64,000 nucleotides of DNA from Selenomonas ruminantium subsp. ruminantium ATCC 12561 (GTDB lineage Bacteria; Bacillota; Negativicutes; Selenomonadales; Selenomonadaceae), in assembly GCF_000424065.1 (NCBI RefSeq), contig NZ_AUJE01000004.1, positions 62,001-126,000 on the forward strand, read 5' to 3'. The translations under genes and the position numbers were made by a program. Shown one piece after another: positions 34,531-42,849 of this stretch. Within the stretch, counting starts at the first letter, position 1. Every line of letters begins with the position of its first letter. Below the pieces are notes generated by a model that saw only the letters and a program-made list of their open reading frames with translations, was not told the DNA's origin and did no database searches.

Positions 34531-35439
34531 ATGATTTACACTGTAACCTTCAATCCATCTTTGGATTACATCGTCCGCCTCGACAACTTCACTGCCGGCG
34601 AAATCAACCGCGTGAACTACGAACAGGTCTTAGCTGGCGGCAAGGGCATCAACGTGTCCATCGTGCTCAAGAATCTCGGCCACGACAATGCTGCTCTGGG
34701 TTTTGTCGCTGGTTTCACCGGCGAAGAAATCAAGCGCCAGCTCAAAGATTTTGGCGTGACGAGCGATTTTGTGCAGCTCGATGAGGGATTTTCCCGTATC
34801 AATGTCAAAGCAAAAGCTAAGACGGAAACGGAAATCAACGGTCAGGGCCCGGACATCAGCGAAGCCAAGCAGGCTGAACTCTTTGCCCAGCTCGATAAAC
34901 TCGTCGAAGGCGACACGCTGGTACTGGCAGGCTCCATTCCGAAGACGCTGCCGGATGACATCTATCAGCGCATCATGGCCCGCCTTGACGGCAAGGGTAT
35001 CCGCATCGTCGTTGATGCCGAAAAGAAACTGCTCTTAAACGTGCTGCAGTATCATCCGTTCCTCATTAAACCCAACAATCACGAACTGGGCGATATGTTC
35101 GGCGTGAAACTCACCACGGACGAAGAAATCATCACCTATGCCAAGAAGCTGCAGGAAAAAGGCGCACAGAACGTGCTGATTTCCATGGCTGGTGACGGCG
35201 CTATCCTCTTGACGGCTGAAGGCAAGTCCTTCAAGTGCCCGGCACCAAAAGGCAAGCTCATCAACTCCGTAGGCGCTGGCGACTCCATGGTAGCCGGTTT
35301 CATCACGGGTTACATGGAATCGGATGGCGACTTTGAAACGGCCTTCCATTGGGGCGTAGCCACGGGCTCTGCTTCGGCCTTCAGCGAAAACCTCGCTACC
35401 CGTCCGGAAGTTGAAGCGCTCTTAAAGACCATCGCCTAA
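34531..35439 (+). CDS. fruK: 1-phosphofructokinase
   Basis: A 302-residue PfkB-family kinase that turns fructose-1-phosphate into fructose-1,6-bisphosphate. The start TVTFNPSLDYIV, the GGKGINVS loop and the C-terminal anion-hole motif SVGAGDSMVAGF with the catalytic aspartate are all present. The start codon lies three bases after the regulator stop codon. It acts on the product of the EIIABC permease encoded next. Confidence 0.94.
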   Translation: MIYTVTFNPSLDYIVRLDNFTAGEINRVNYEQVLAGGKGINVSIVLKNLGHDNAALGFVAGFTGEEIKRQLKDFGVTSDFVQLDEGFSRINVKAKAKTETEINGQGPDISEAKQAELFAQLDKLVEGDTLVLAGSIPKTLPDDIYQRIMARLDGKGIRIVVDAEKKLLLNVLQYHPFLIKPNNHELGDMFGVKLTTDEEIITYAKKLQEKGAQNVLISMAGDGAILLTAEGKSFKCPAPKGKLINSVGAGDSMVAGFITGYMESDGDFETAFHWGVATGSASAFSENLATRPEVEALLKTIA

Positions 35440-35535
35440 GCTTAAATTTATTATAATTCCTTTATCGTTATCCAAACATTGGGTTTTCGCCTTTAAGGCA
35501 TTATTCATAATTACTTTATAAAAGGAGAGAACATT

Positions 35536-37431
35536 ATGCGTATCACTGACCTGCTCAAGAGCGATAGCATCGTTCTAGGCGCCTCCCCTGCGGACAAAGC
35601 GGCCGCAATCAATCAGCTGGCTGACCTTATGGAAGCCGGCGGCAACCTGTCCGACAAAGAACAGTACAAAAAAGATGTATTCGCCCGCGAAGCATCCGGC
35701 ACCACTGGCCTCGGCGACGGTATCGCCACTCCCCATGCCAAGAGTGCTGGTGTAAAGGCTGCCGGCCTTGCCGCTATGACGGTTCCTGCCGGTATGGATT
35801 TTGAATCCATGGACGGCCTGCCGAGCCGCCTGTTCTTCATGATTGCTGCTCCGGACTCTGCCAATGACGACCATCTGGCTATCCTGTCCAAGCTGGCTAC
35901 CATGATTATGGACCCGGACTTCAAGGAAGCCCTGATTGCCGCTAAGAGCAAAGATGAATTCCTGAAGCTCATCGATGCCAAAGAAGATGGCAAATTCGTA
36001 GCTCCGGCAGCAGCAGAAGCAGAAGAAGCTGCTCCGAAAGCCGACCACATTCAGGTACTGGCTGTTACGGCCTGCCCCACGGGTATTGCCCACACCTTCA
36101 TGGCTGCCGAAAGCCTCGAACAGCATGCCAAGAAGCGCGGCATCACCATCAAGGTTGAAACCAACGGCTCCGGCGGTGCCAAGAACGTACTGACCGCTGA
36201 AGAAATCGCCAAAGCTGACGCCATCATCGTCGCTGCTGATAAGAACGTCGCTATGGCCCGTTTCGATGGCAAGCCGACCATCATCACCAAAGTTGCTGAC
36301 GGCATCAACAAGGCAGACGAACTTTTAGACCGTGCCCTGTCCGGCAACGCGCCGATTTACCATGCTTCCGGTTCTAATGCCGAAGAATCCGCTGCTGATG
36401 TATCCGGCGAAAGCCTCGGCCGTCAGATTTACAAGCACCTCATGAACGGTGTCAGCCACATGCTGCCCTTCGTTGTTGGCGGTGGTATCCTGATTGCCAT
36501 GGCCTTCCTGTTCGATGATTACTCCATCGACCCGAGCAAATTCGGTTCCAATACGCCGCTGGCTAAGTTCTTCATGGATATCGGCGGTGCATCCTTCGGC
36601 TTCATGCTGCCGATTCTCGCCGGCTTTATCGCCATGTCCATCGCTGACCGTCCGGGCCTTGCTGTAGGTTTCGTCGGCGGTGCGCTGGCTGGCACTACGG
36701 GTTCCGGCTTCCTCGGCGCTCTCGTAGCTGGTTTCGTTGCTGGTTACACGGTAAACTTCCTGAAGAAAGCCTTCTCCTGCCTGCCGGAATCTCTGGACGG
36801 CATCAAGCCCGTTCTGCTCTATCCGTTCTTCGGTATTCTGATCATCGGCTTCATCAGCATGTTCATCATTGCTCCGCCGGTTGGTGCAATCAACACCTGG
36901 CTCGTTGACACGCTGAAGAACATGGACCCCAACGCCCGCATTATGCTGGGTATCGTCATGGGCGGCATGATGGCTATCGACATGGGCGGCCCCATCAACA
37001 AGGCAGCTTATGTAACGGGTACTGGCCTGCTCGCTTCCGGCGAATACCATGTAATGGCCGCTGTTATGGCTGGCGGTATGGTTCCGCCTCTGGCTATCGC
37101 CCTTTGCACGACCTTCTTCAAGAACCGCTTCACGGAAAGCGAACGCAAAGCTGGTATCACCAACTATGTCATGGGTATGTCCTTCATCACGGAAGGTGCT
37201 ATTCCGTTCGCCGCTGGTGACCCCCTGCGCGTGATTCCGTCCGTATTCATCGGTTCCGCTACGGCAGGTGCCCTCTCCATGGCCTTTGACTGCACCCTGC
37301 GTGCTCCTCATGGCGGTATCTTCGTCGTACCGACCATCGGCAATGCCGGTATGTACATCGCCGCTATCGTTATCGGTGCTGTAGTCGGCTGCGCTGTACT
37401 GTCCGTACTGAAAAAGCCCATCAAGGACTAA
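35536..37431 (+). CDS. fruA: PTS fructose-specific EIIABC
   Basis: A 631-residue three-domain permease in the order A-B-C. EIIA (about 1-150) has its phospho-histidine in GIATPHAKS. EIIB (about 172-270) has its phospho-cysteine in VTACPTGIAHT. EIIC (about 290-625) is a polytopic fructose permease with GGGILIAMAFLF. A linker rich in Ala and Glu joins A and B. It imports fructose as fructose-1-phosphate for FruK. AAAGGAGAG precedes the ATG. Confidence 0.95.
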   Translation: MRITDLLKSDSIVLGASPADKAAAINQLADLMEAGGNLSDKEQYKKDVFAREASGTTGLGDGIATPHAKSAGVKAAGLAAMTVPAGMDFESMDGLPSRLFFMIAAPDSANDDHLAILSKLATMIMDPDFKEALIAAKSKDEFLKLIDAKEDGKFVAPAAAEAEEAAPKADHIQVLAVTACPTGIAHTFMAAESLEQHAKKRGITIKVETNGSGGAKNVLTAEEIAKADAIIVAADKNVAMARFDGKPTIITKVADGINKADELLDRALSGNAPIYHASGSNAEESAADVSGESLGRQIYKHLMNGVSHMLPFVVGGGILIAMAFLFDDYSIDPSKFGSNTPLAKFFMDIGGASFGFMLPILAGFIAMSIADRPGLAVGFVGGALAGTTGSGFLGALVAGFVAGYTVNFLKKAFSCLPESLDGIKPVLLYPFFGILIIGFISMFIIAPPVGAINTWLVDTLKNMDPNARIMLGIVMGGMMAIDMGGPINKAAYVTGTGLLASGEYHVMAAVMAGGMVPPLAIALCTTFFKNRFTESERKAGITNYVMGMSFITEGAIPFAAGDPLRVIPSVFIGSATAGALSMAFDCTLRAPHGGIFVVPTIGNAGMYIAAIVIGAVVGCAVLSVLKKPIKD

Positions 37432-37453
37432 TACTAACGAGTAAAACATAGAT

Positions 37454-37482
37454 AAAGCCTTCCCCTCTGGGGAAGGCTTTAT
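37454..37482. terminator. Bidirectional terminator after fruA
   Basis: AAAGCCTTCCCC pairs with GGGGAAGGCTTT around a TCT loop. Confidence 0.88.
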
Positions 37483-37491
37483 TCTAAATTT

Positions 37492-37498
37492 AAGGAGG
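37492..37498 (+). promoter_or_regulatory. Stranded Shine-Dalgarno at the left end of the IS607 element
   Basis: A perfect AAGGAGG is followed by no start codon at a usable distance. Joining it to the sequence after the GG at 39699-39700 gives AAGGAGGAGTTATG, a proper start for the permease gene at 39705. Confidence 0.5.
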
Positions 37499-37515
37499 CT
37501 TTTAACAGATAAAAT

Positions 37516-37536
37516 AAAGTTATAAATAGTTATAAA
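37516..37536 (+). repeat. Left-end recombinase binding repeats of the IS607 element
   Basis: Two direct copies of AGTTATAAA, the first extended to AAAGTTATAAAT. The inverse of this longer form recurs near the right end at 39669-39680. Confidence 0.55.
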
Positions 37537-37589
37537 ATATTCTTGATTATATTACAACGTATTGATACAATAGTATTGAGGTGATGAAC

Positions 37590-38246
37590 TTGGAATACTA
37601 TACTATCAACAAGTTTGCTAAAATCGTCGGAGTCACCCCGCAAACCCTGAGAAATTGGGACAGGAGCGGAAAACTCCATCCTCATCACACTTCGTCAAAC
37701 GGCTACAGATATTACTCAGAAGACCAATTAAATGCTGTGACGGGCATTCAAACGGCTCCTAAAAAAGTTATCGGCTATTGCAGAGTATCAAGTCCCAAGC
37801 AAAAAGACGACCTTGAGCGACAGATAGAAAATCTGAGAACATATCTATACGCACAGGGGCAGCCCTTTGAAATAATCATTGACGTTGGTTCTGGAATCAA
37901 TTACAAGAAGAAAGGTTTACAAGACCTTATTCGCAGGATTGAGTCTAATCAGGCCGAGAAGGTAGTTATCCTTTATAAGGACAGGCTTTTACGCTTTGGT
38001 TTTGAGCTTATCGAAACTATTGCCGCTATACATGGCTGCAAGATAGAAATAGTCGATACTACACAAAAAAGCGAGCAACAAGAACTTGTCGAGGACTTGG
38101 TGCAAATAATTACAGTGTTTAGCTGTAAACTCCAAGGAAAGTGGGCACATAAGGCGAAGAAGATGATTCAGGAATTAGTTGGTGGTGATTCAGATGATAA
38201 AGTCGGTCAGAATACGGCTGTTGCCGAACAACAAACAGAAAGCTAA
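37590..38246 (+). CDS. tnpA: IS607-family serine recombinase
   Basis: A protein of about 218 residues. An N-terminal MerR-type helix-turn-helix (INKFAKIVGVTPQTLRNWDRSGKL) is followed by a resolvase catalytic domain, with the nucleophile serine in YCRVSSPKQKDDLERQ and the later conserved basic stretch YKDRLLRFGFE. This layout is specific to IS607 TnpA, which integrates via a serine recombinase. The start is uncertain: TTG at 37590 lies six bases after GAGGTG, while ATG at 37584 abuts it. The tnpB gene overlaps its end by 53 bases. Confidence 0.93.
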   Translation: MEYYTINKFAKIVGVTPQTLRNWDRSGKLHPHHTSSNGYRYYSEDQLNAVTGIQTAPKKVIGYCRVSSPKQKDDLERQIENLRTYLYAQGQPFEIIIDVGSGINYKKKGLQDLIRRIESNQAEKVVILYKDRLLRFGFELIETIAAIHGCKIEIVDTTQKSEQQELVEDLVQIITVFSCKLQGKWAHKAKKMIQELVGGDSDDKVGQNTAVAEQQTES

Positions 38247-39492
38247 ACTGTTTCAGTTTGCGGGAGCTTCGAGGTTTGCCTATAACTGGGCTTTAGATAA
38301 GCAGATGAATAATTTTTGGGAAGGCAGAAAACTTCAGAGTGATTATGACCTCCGCAAAGAATTCACTGTTCTGCGAAATTCAGGAGAAAAACCTTGGTTG
38401 CTGGACATATCCAACAATGTCACTAAGCAGGCTATTAAGGACTTGTGTATAGCATATAAGAACTTCTTTCGTAAACAGAAACAGCCTGGATATATCAAGT
38501 ATAGCCCTAAAAAATTGGCTTATCTTGCTCGTATTGACAAGAAACCAACAGCCTATGATATGAACGGGCACCCAAAATTCAGAAGCAAAAAGAATGGCGA
38601 CTTTCGTTTCTATCAGGACAATGTAAAGATTCAGTTCACCAATACACATGTCAAACTGGAGAGTATTGCGGGCAGCAAGAAAAAGAACCGTCAACGGCTC
38701 AACTGGATAAGGCTTGCCGAAAAGGGCAGAATTCCTGTTGGTATGAAATACACCCAACCGCGAATAACTTTTGACGGTGAAAACTGGTGGCTGGGAATTG
38801 GCTTTGTAGTCAAGCATAAGTTAAAGCCAATGCGAGGGCTAAAATTTGTCCGCAAACAGCCGAAACGTCCCTACACCGAGGGAGTTGGTATTGATTTAGG
38901 TATCAAGGACTTAGCGATAATCTCGGACTCCACAGTAGTCAAAAATATCAATAAGTCCCATACAATAAAAAAACTCAAAAAGAAACGGCGCAGGTTGCAG
39001 CGTCAGGTATCTCGTAAATACCAGATGAATAAGAAAGGAGATAGTTACTGCAAAACAAGCAACCTTATAAAAAGTGAAAAACAACTTTTACGAATAAATC
39101 ACAGGCTGGCAAACGTCAGAGTCAATCATGTACATCAGGCGACGAGAACGATTATAAACCGAAAGCCAAGGTTTATATGCCTTGAAGACCTGAATGTGCA
39201 GGGGATGATGAAGAATAAGCACCTGTCTGAGAAGTTGCAGGAACAGAATCTTTATGAATTCCGCAGACAGATTGAATACAAGGCGCATTGGGCAAAAATT
39301 CCCGTGGTTATTGCTGACCGCTGGTACCCTAGTTCTAAGACTTGTATTGAATGCGGATATGTAAATAAAGACCTGAAGCTGTCAGACAGAACTTATGTCT
39401 GCCCGCATTGTGGTAATGTGATAGACCGTGATTTCCAGGCGGCGTTGAATCTTGAACGCTATGGAGAAGTGGAACTATCTAAATCTGCATAA
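38194..39492 (+). CDS. tnpB: TnpB RNA-guided endonuclease of the IS607 element
   Basis: A 432-residue TnpB. The RuvC-like catalytic acids are visible in GIDLGIKDLAI, ICLEDLNVQGM and DRDFQAALNLER, and a four-cysteine zinc ribbon (CIEC...CPHC) lies between the second and third. All look intact, so the protein could be active. TnpB proteins cut DNA guided by an RNA made from the right end of the element. I chose the ATG at 38194, five bases after GGTGGTGA. Confidence 0.93.
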   Translation: MIKSVRIRLLPNNKQKAKLFQFAGASRFAYNWALDKQMNNFWEGRKLQSDYDLRKEFTVLRNSGEKPWLLDISNNVTKQAIKDLCIAYKNFFRKQKQPGYIKYSPKKLAYLARIDKKPTAYDMNGHPKFRSKKNGDFRFYQDNVKIQFTNTHVKLESIAGSKKKNRQRLNWIRLAEKGRIPVGMKYTQPRITFDGENWWLGIGFVVKHKLKPMRGLKFVRKQPKRPYTEGVGIDLGIKDLAIISDSTVVKNINKSHTIKKLKKKRRRLQRQVSRKYQMNKKGDSYCKTSNLIKSEKQLLRINHRLANVRVNHVHQATRTIINRKPRFICLEDLNVQGMMKNKHLSEKLQEQNLYEFRRQIEYKAHWAKIPVVIADRWYPSSKTCIECGYVNKDLKLSDRTYVCPHCGNVIDRDFQAALNLERYGEVELSKSA

Positions 39493-39700
39493 AGACACCA
39501 ACAAGTCAATGCAGATATGTACCGATTCGTTAGTCGGGAATTTAAGCCTCTGGAGCATTACATCAAACGTGATTAGCCTGTTCTTCGGGACGGCAAAAGC
39601 GGATGCGAAATACCTCTTTCGAGGAAAGAATGAGGAATGAAACGTAAAAGTTAGCTTTTCTTATGAAAATTTATAACTTTTTGTAAGTTTTCAGTAACGG
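39493..39700 (+). ncRNA. Candidate omega RNA at the right end of the IS607 element
   Basis: The roughly 200 bases after tnpB contain several short hairpins (for example CCTC-TTTC-GAGG near 39612) and no ORF. TnpB guide RNAs are made from this position, overlapping the 3' end of tnpB, with the guide taken from the flanking DNA. If so, the present guide would be the start of the permease gene at 39705. This rests on position and known biology, not on a conserved motif I can verify. Confidence 0.4.
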
Positions 39701-39704
39701 AGTT

Positions 39705-41012
39705 ATGCTAGACCGCCTGTTTAAGCTGCGTGACCGGAATACTTCGGTACGCACAGAAATTTTTGCCGGGCTGACCACGTTCATTGCCATGGCTTATATT
39801 GTTTTTGTCATTCCCCACATGCTCACGGATGCTGGAGTTCCCCAGGAAGCATCCATCGCCGCTACCATTCTGATTACCGCCGTTTCCACCCTCTTTATGG
39901 GTGTACTGGTCAATTACCCAGTGGCTCTTGCCCCCGGACTTGGTCTTGCGGCCTTCTTTTCCTATTACGTCTGCGGCAGCCTGCACCTGCACTGGACAGT
40001 AGCCCTCGGCGCCGTCTTCTTTTCGGGTATCGTATTTTTGCTTTTAACCTGTGGCGGCATCATGAAAGCCATCATTCATGCCGTACCAGATACGCTCAAA
40101 GCGGCCATCACAGTCGGTATCGGCCTGTTTATCGCCTTTATCGGACTCAAAAATGCCGGTGTCCTGCAATCTGACCCGTCAACCTTTGTCGCGCTCGGTG
40201 ATGTTACCCAACCGGCGCCTGTCTTTGCGATGTTTACGCTAGCGCTCACGATTATTCTCATGGTGCGTGGCGTGCAGGGAGCTATCCTCATCAGTATTGG
40301 CGTGACCACGCTGCTCTCCATGGCCCTGGGGTATTCTCCCATTCCCCACGGCATCAACGATATTATCAGCTTCGATATTCCCTCGGTGAGCGGTTCCTTC
40401 GTCCAGTTCGATATTGCAGGTGCTTGGAATTATGGGATAATCTCCATCATCTTCACCTTCACCATGGTGGAACTGTTCGATAATATCGGCACGCTTATCA
40501 GTCTTACCCGCCGGGCCAATATGGTGCAGGAGGACGGAGAAATTCCCGGCCTCAACAAGGCGCTGACCATGAACGCCTTCGCTACAATTGGCAGTGCGTT
40601 TGTAGGAACCTCCACCGTAACCACCTATCTGGAAAGTGCTACGGGTATTGAAGCCGGCGGCCGCACGGGTCTTACCGCTGTTGTCACGGCACTGGGCTTC
40701 CTCTCCCTGCTGCTCTTTGCTCCACTGATTGCCTTGGTGCCCAGCTATGCGACAGCCTCTGCGCTGATTCTCATCGGTGCTTTGATGATTTCTTCCGTCA
40801 AAGACATTGATTTTTCCGACCTCACCGATGGTGTCCCGGCCTTTCTGACCATCATTATGATGCCACTTACCTACAGCATCGCCAGCGGCTTTGCCTTTGG
40901 CTTTATCAGCTATGTTGTGCTGAAGGTATGTACAGGAAGGTATAAAGAAGTCAGCTGGGTTATGGGCGTAATCAGCCTGGCATTCTTAATTAACCTGATT
41001 ATGCGAGCCTAA
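39705..41012 (+). CDS. NCS2-family purine-type permease (AzgA-like)
   Basis: A 435-residue membrane transporter of the nucleobase-cation symporter 2 group. The AzgA-like start (LFKLRDRNTSVRTEIFAGLTTFIAMAYIVFVIP) and the signature MVELFDNIGTLISL are clear. Likely substrates are adenine, guanine or hypoxanthine. The ribosome binding site GGAG is only two bases before the ATG, apparently because the IS607 element inserted there. The coding region looks complete; expression may be altered or driven by the element. Confidence 0.9.
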   Translation: MLDRLFKLRDRNTSVRTEIFAGLTTFIAMAYIVFVIPHMLTDAGVPQEASIAATILITAVSTLFMGVLVNYPVALAPGLGLAAFFSYYVCGSLHLHWTVALGAVFFSGIVFLLLTCGGIMKAIIHAVPDTLKAAITVGIGLFIAFIGLKNAGVLQSDPSTFVALGDVTQPAPVFAMFTLALTIILMVRGVQGAILISIGVTTLLSMALGYSPIPHGINDIISFDIPSVSGSFVQFDIAGAWNYGIISIIFTFTMVELFDNIGTLISLTRRANMVQEDGEIPGLNKALTMNAFATIGSAFVGTSTVTTYLESATGIEAGGRTGLTAVVTALGFLSLLLFAPLIALVPSYATASALILIGALMISSVKDIDFSDLTDGVPAFLTIIMMPLTYSIASGFAFGFISYVVLKVCTGRYKEVSWVMGVISLAFLINLIMRA

Positions 41013-41020
41013 ATACAACT

Positions 41021-41494
41021 TCAAATGCCTAAAAACGAATTGACCTGAAAGTTCCTTATGCTGGTCAGCACTGCAGCCTGCAAGGCTGCAGTCAGGGCCT
41101 TACCCGTTGCCTGCGCCGTTTCCGTATCGATACTGCCATTTAACAGCCCGCTGTTATTGAGCTGGTTCAACCAGGCGATATTCTGGGCCACTTCATTAAT
41201 CGCCTGCTGATTCAGGCTTCTCTGCTGGCGTTTATAATAGCTGTACAGATAATCCTGTGTCTTGCGGCGGCTGTCGGCCCAAAAACTGTCCACCAGCCCC
41301 AGCTTATACTTCGTCAAATCGTATTCATTAAGCGTCTTGTCCCATTCTTCCTGTTCTTTTTTGACCTTATCCCATACATCCTTATAACTTTCCTCAGCCT
41401 TCGTTTCCTTCTCCTTGCTGGTATTTGTACGTTTATAAGACTTATCGGCCAGCTTCTGCAAGGCCAAAAGTGTTTCCAATCCCATCTGCGACAT
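41021..41494 (-). CDS. Unknown hydrophilic protein
   Basis: I do not recognise this 157-residue protein. Residues 20-60 are highly charged and lysine/glutamate-rich and may form a coiled coil; the middle holds an aromatic stretch (LVDSFWADSRRKTQDYLYSYYKRQ), and the end is helical. There is no signal peptide or membrane segment. Its ribosome binding site AAAGGGGG lies within the arm of a long hairpin directly upstream. Confidence 0.6.
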   Translation of the reverse strand: MSQMGLETLLALQKLADKSYKRTNTSKEKETKAEESYKDVWDKVKKEQEEWDKTLNEYDLTKYKLGLVDSFWADSRRKTQDYLYSYYKRQQRSLNQQAINEVAQNIAWLNQLNNSGLLNGSIDTETAQATGKALTAALQAAVLTSIRNFQVNSFLGI

Positions 41495-41500
41495 AAAAAT

Positions 41501-41538
41501 GCCCCCTTTCTTTCTTAATATATCGAAAGAAAGGGGGC
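41501..41538 (-). other. Hairpin covering the ribosome binding site of the 41494 gene
   Basis: GCCCCCTTTCTTT (41501-41513, plus strand) pairs with AAAGAAAGGGGGC (41526-41538) as a perfect 13-bp stem with a 12-base loop. Read on the minus strand, the second arm contains AAAGGGGG, six bases before the ATG. It can also act as the terminator of the upstream deaminase-like gene. Confidence 0.7.
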
Positions 41539-41550
41539 ATAACTTTAATT

Positions 41551-41970
41551 TTACTCCTCGTCTACGGGACGCAGAGCATTATCCATCGGCGCCCTGGCAT
41601 AAGGCATAAGCTCTGTGAGCTTGGCCGTCTTTACCACGCCATCCATATTGGTCATAATGATTTCGGGAACATTGAATTCTGCGAGCAGCTGGCAGACAGC
41701 GCCATTGGGAACAAAGGGCTCTTCCGTATCCGCGATAATGGCAATCGCATCAAATTCCCGCTTGCCATCAGCCACCGCTCGGTACATCGCCACTTCCTCC
41801 GCAAAAACCGACAAGCGGGGAATGGCATTTTCGATGTTGCAGCCCGTATAGAATGTGCCGTCACTAGCCAGTACGCAAGCACCGATAGCAGCCTTCCCAT
41901 AGGGCACATAGGCGTTATCCATCACCTGCATGGCCGCCCGCACCATCGTATCAATAATCTCTGGATTCAT
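41551..41970 (-). CDS. Cytidine deaminase-like protein lacking zinc ligands
   Basis: A 139-residue protein with the overall cytidine deaminase sequence (YVPYGKAAIGACV, GCNIENA). The three zinc-binding cysteines of the Bacillus-type enzyme are all replaced: Phe56 in SVFAEE where Cys-Ala-Glu is expected, and Asn89 and Val92 in VPNGAVCQ where Pro-Cys-Gly-Ala-Cys-Arg is expected. The catalytic glutamate (Glu58) remains. Without zinc it should not deaminate cytidine. It may be a binding or regulatory relative. GAAGGAG precedes the ATG, and the reading frame is intact. Confidence 0.8.
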   Translation of the reverse strand: MNPEIIDTMVRAAMQVMDNAYVPYGKAAIGACVLASDGTFYTGCNIENAIPRLSVFAEEVAMYRAVADGKREFDAIAIIADTEEPFVPNGAVCQLLAEFNVPEIIMTNMDGVVKTAKLTELMPYARAPMDNALRPVDEE

Positions 41971-42035
41971 TATCGTTCACTCCTTCTTAGACTCCATCAT
42001 CTACCGTTACTATTCCCCATTCAAGAGAAAAAATC

Positions 42036-42047
42036 CTTGTGCACAAG
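42036..42047. other. Short perfect palindrome
   Basis: CTTGTGCACAAG is a 12-base palindrome between the mgtC and deaminase-like genes. It may be an operator; nothing further supports this. Confidence 0.3.
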
Positions 42048-42058
42048 CAAAAAAATTA

Positions 42059-42739
42059 TCAAACCACATCTACCCGGATAACCCCGTCAATCTGTCGCAC
42101 AGCATCGACGATGATGATGCTCTTGATACTTTGCTTGTTGAAAATCTCCAAATCAATATACATGCTTTTTTCGCCGTTATCGTCCACTTCATCCTCATCA
42201 GCCTTGACCTTAACGCCTCGCACCCGCAGCTGCAAATCTTCCAGACAACGGCTTATTCGCATAAGCTGCCCTGGCCTGTCCACCGTATGTATATTGAGCG
42301 AGAGATTTTTTTCATGGTCAACCCAGTCATCCAAACGGGAAAGACTTCCCAAGGTTACAAAAACCAACGCCGTACTGATCAGTGCCCCTGCATAAAAACC
42401 GGCACCGACCGCCAAACCAACACCAGCTACCACCCAAAGACAGGCTGCAGTAGTAAGACCGGTAACCGACAGCCCTTCCTTCATAATCGCACCAGCTCCC
42501 AAGAAACCGATGCCGCTGACCACCTGAGCCGCCAGCCTTGCCGGGTCGGCATTCGTCTTACCTTCTACTTCCTGATACATTTCCACAGACATGACCATAA
42601 TCAGACAGGAACCCAGACACACCAACACATTTGTACGTAATCCCGCCGATTTTCTGCGGGATTGACGTTCATAGCCAATTATCCCGCCTAAGACACAGGA
42701 GAGAACCAGCCTTAGGAATAGTTCCCACTCCGACAGCAT
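42059..42739 (-). CDS. MgtC/SapB-family membrane protein
   Basis: A 226-residue protein. The N-terminal MgtC domain (about 8-145) has RLVLSCVLGGIIGYERQSR and RLAAQVVSGIGFLGAGAI, the family signatures, with four or five helices. The C-terminal part (about 148-226) resembles an ACT-like regulatory domain (NIHTVDRPGQLMRISRCLEDL). MgtC proteins are linked to magnesium limitation and acid tolerance. The intergenic region before its start holds a cluster of DnaA boxes. Confidence 0.9.
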   Translation of the reverse strand: MLSEWELFLRLVLSCVLGGIIGYERQSRRKSAGLRTNVLVCLGSCLIMVMSVEMYQEVEGKTNADPARLAAQVVSGIGFLGAGAIMKEGLSVTGLTTAACLWVVAGVGLAVGAGFYAGALISTALVFVTLGSLSRLDDWVDHEKNLSLNIHTVDRPGQLMRISRCLEDLQLRVRGVKVKADEDEVDDNGEKSMYIDLEIFNKQSIKSIIIVDAVRQIDGVIRVDVV

Positions 42740-42849
42740 GATTCCTCACCTCTTTTCCAGATATAACCATGCTTTATTCTTGTATAAATTCGCGCCGCAA
42801 AGCAAAAATCCTGCATGTCTATGGGAAACTCTGTATACAAAGTAACAAT

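Larger units (their letters stand above)
37499..39700 (+). mobile_element. IS607-family insertion sequence
   Basis: The element encodes a serine-recombinase TnpA and a TnpB. Its ends carry AT-rich sites: AAAGTTATAAAT at 37516-37527 with a second AGTTATAAA at 37528-37536, and the inverse ATTTATAACTTT at 39669-39680. IS607 elements recombine at a GG dinucleotide without target duplication. Using GG at 37497-37498 and 39699-39700 as the crossover restores a ribosome binding site for the downstream gene. The exact ends are inferred. Confidence 0.65.

Noticed and set aside
36325-37449. A 374-codon frame antisense to fruA
   Set aside because: The EIIABC gene on the other strand is unambiguous; the antisense frame is rich in His, Gly, Glu and Asp as expected from complementing hydrophobic codons.
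37454-37482. Riboswitch in front of the purine-type permease
   Set aside because: The only structure is a simple terminator hairpin for fruA. No purine-aptamer loops could be found, and the original leader is only about ten bases long.
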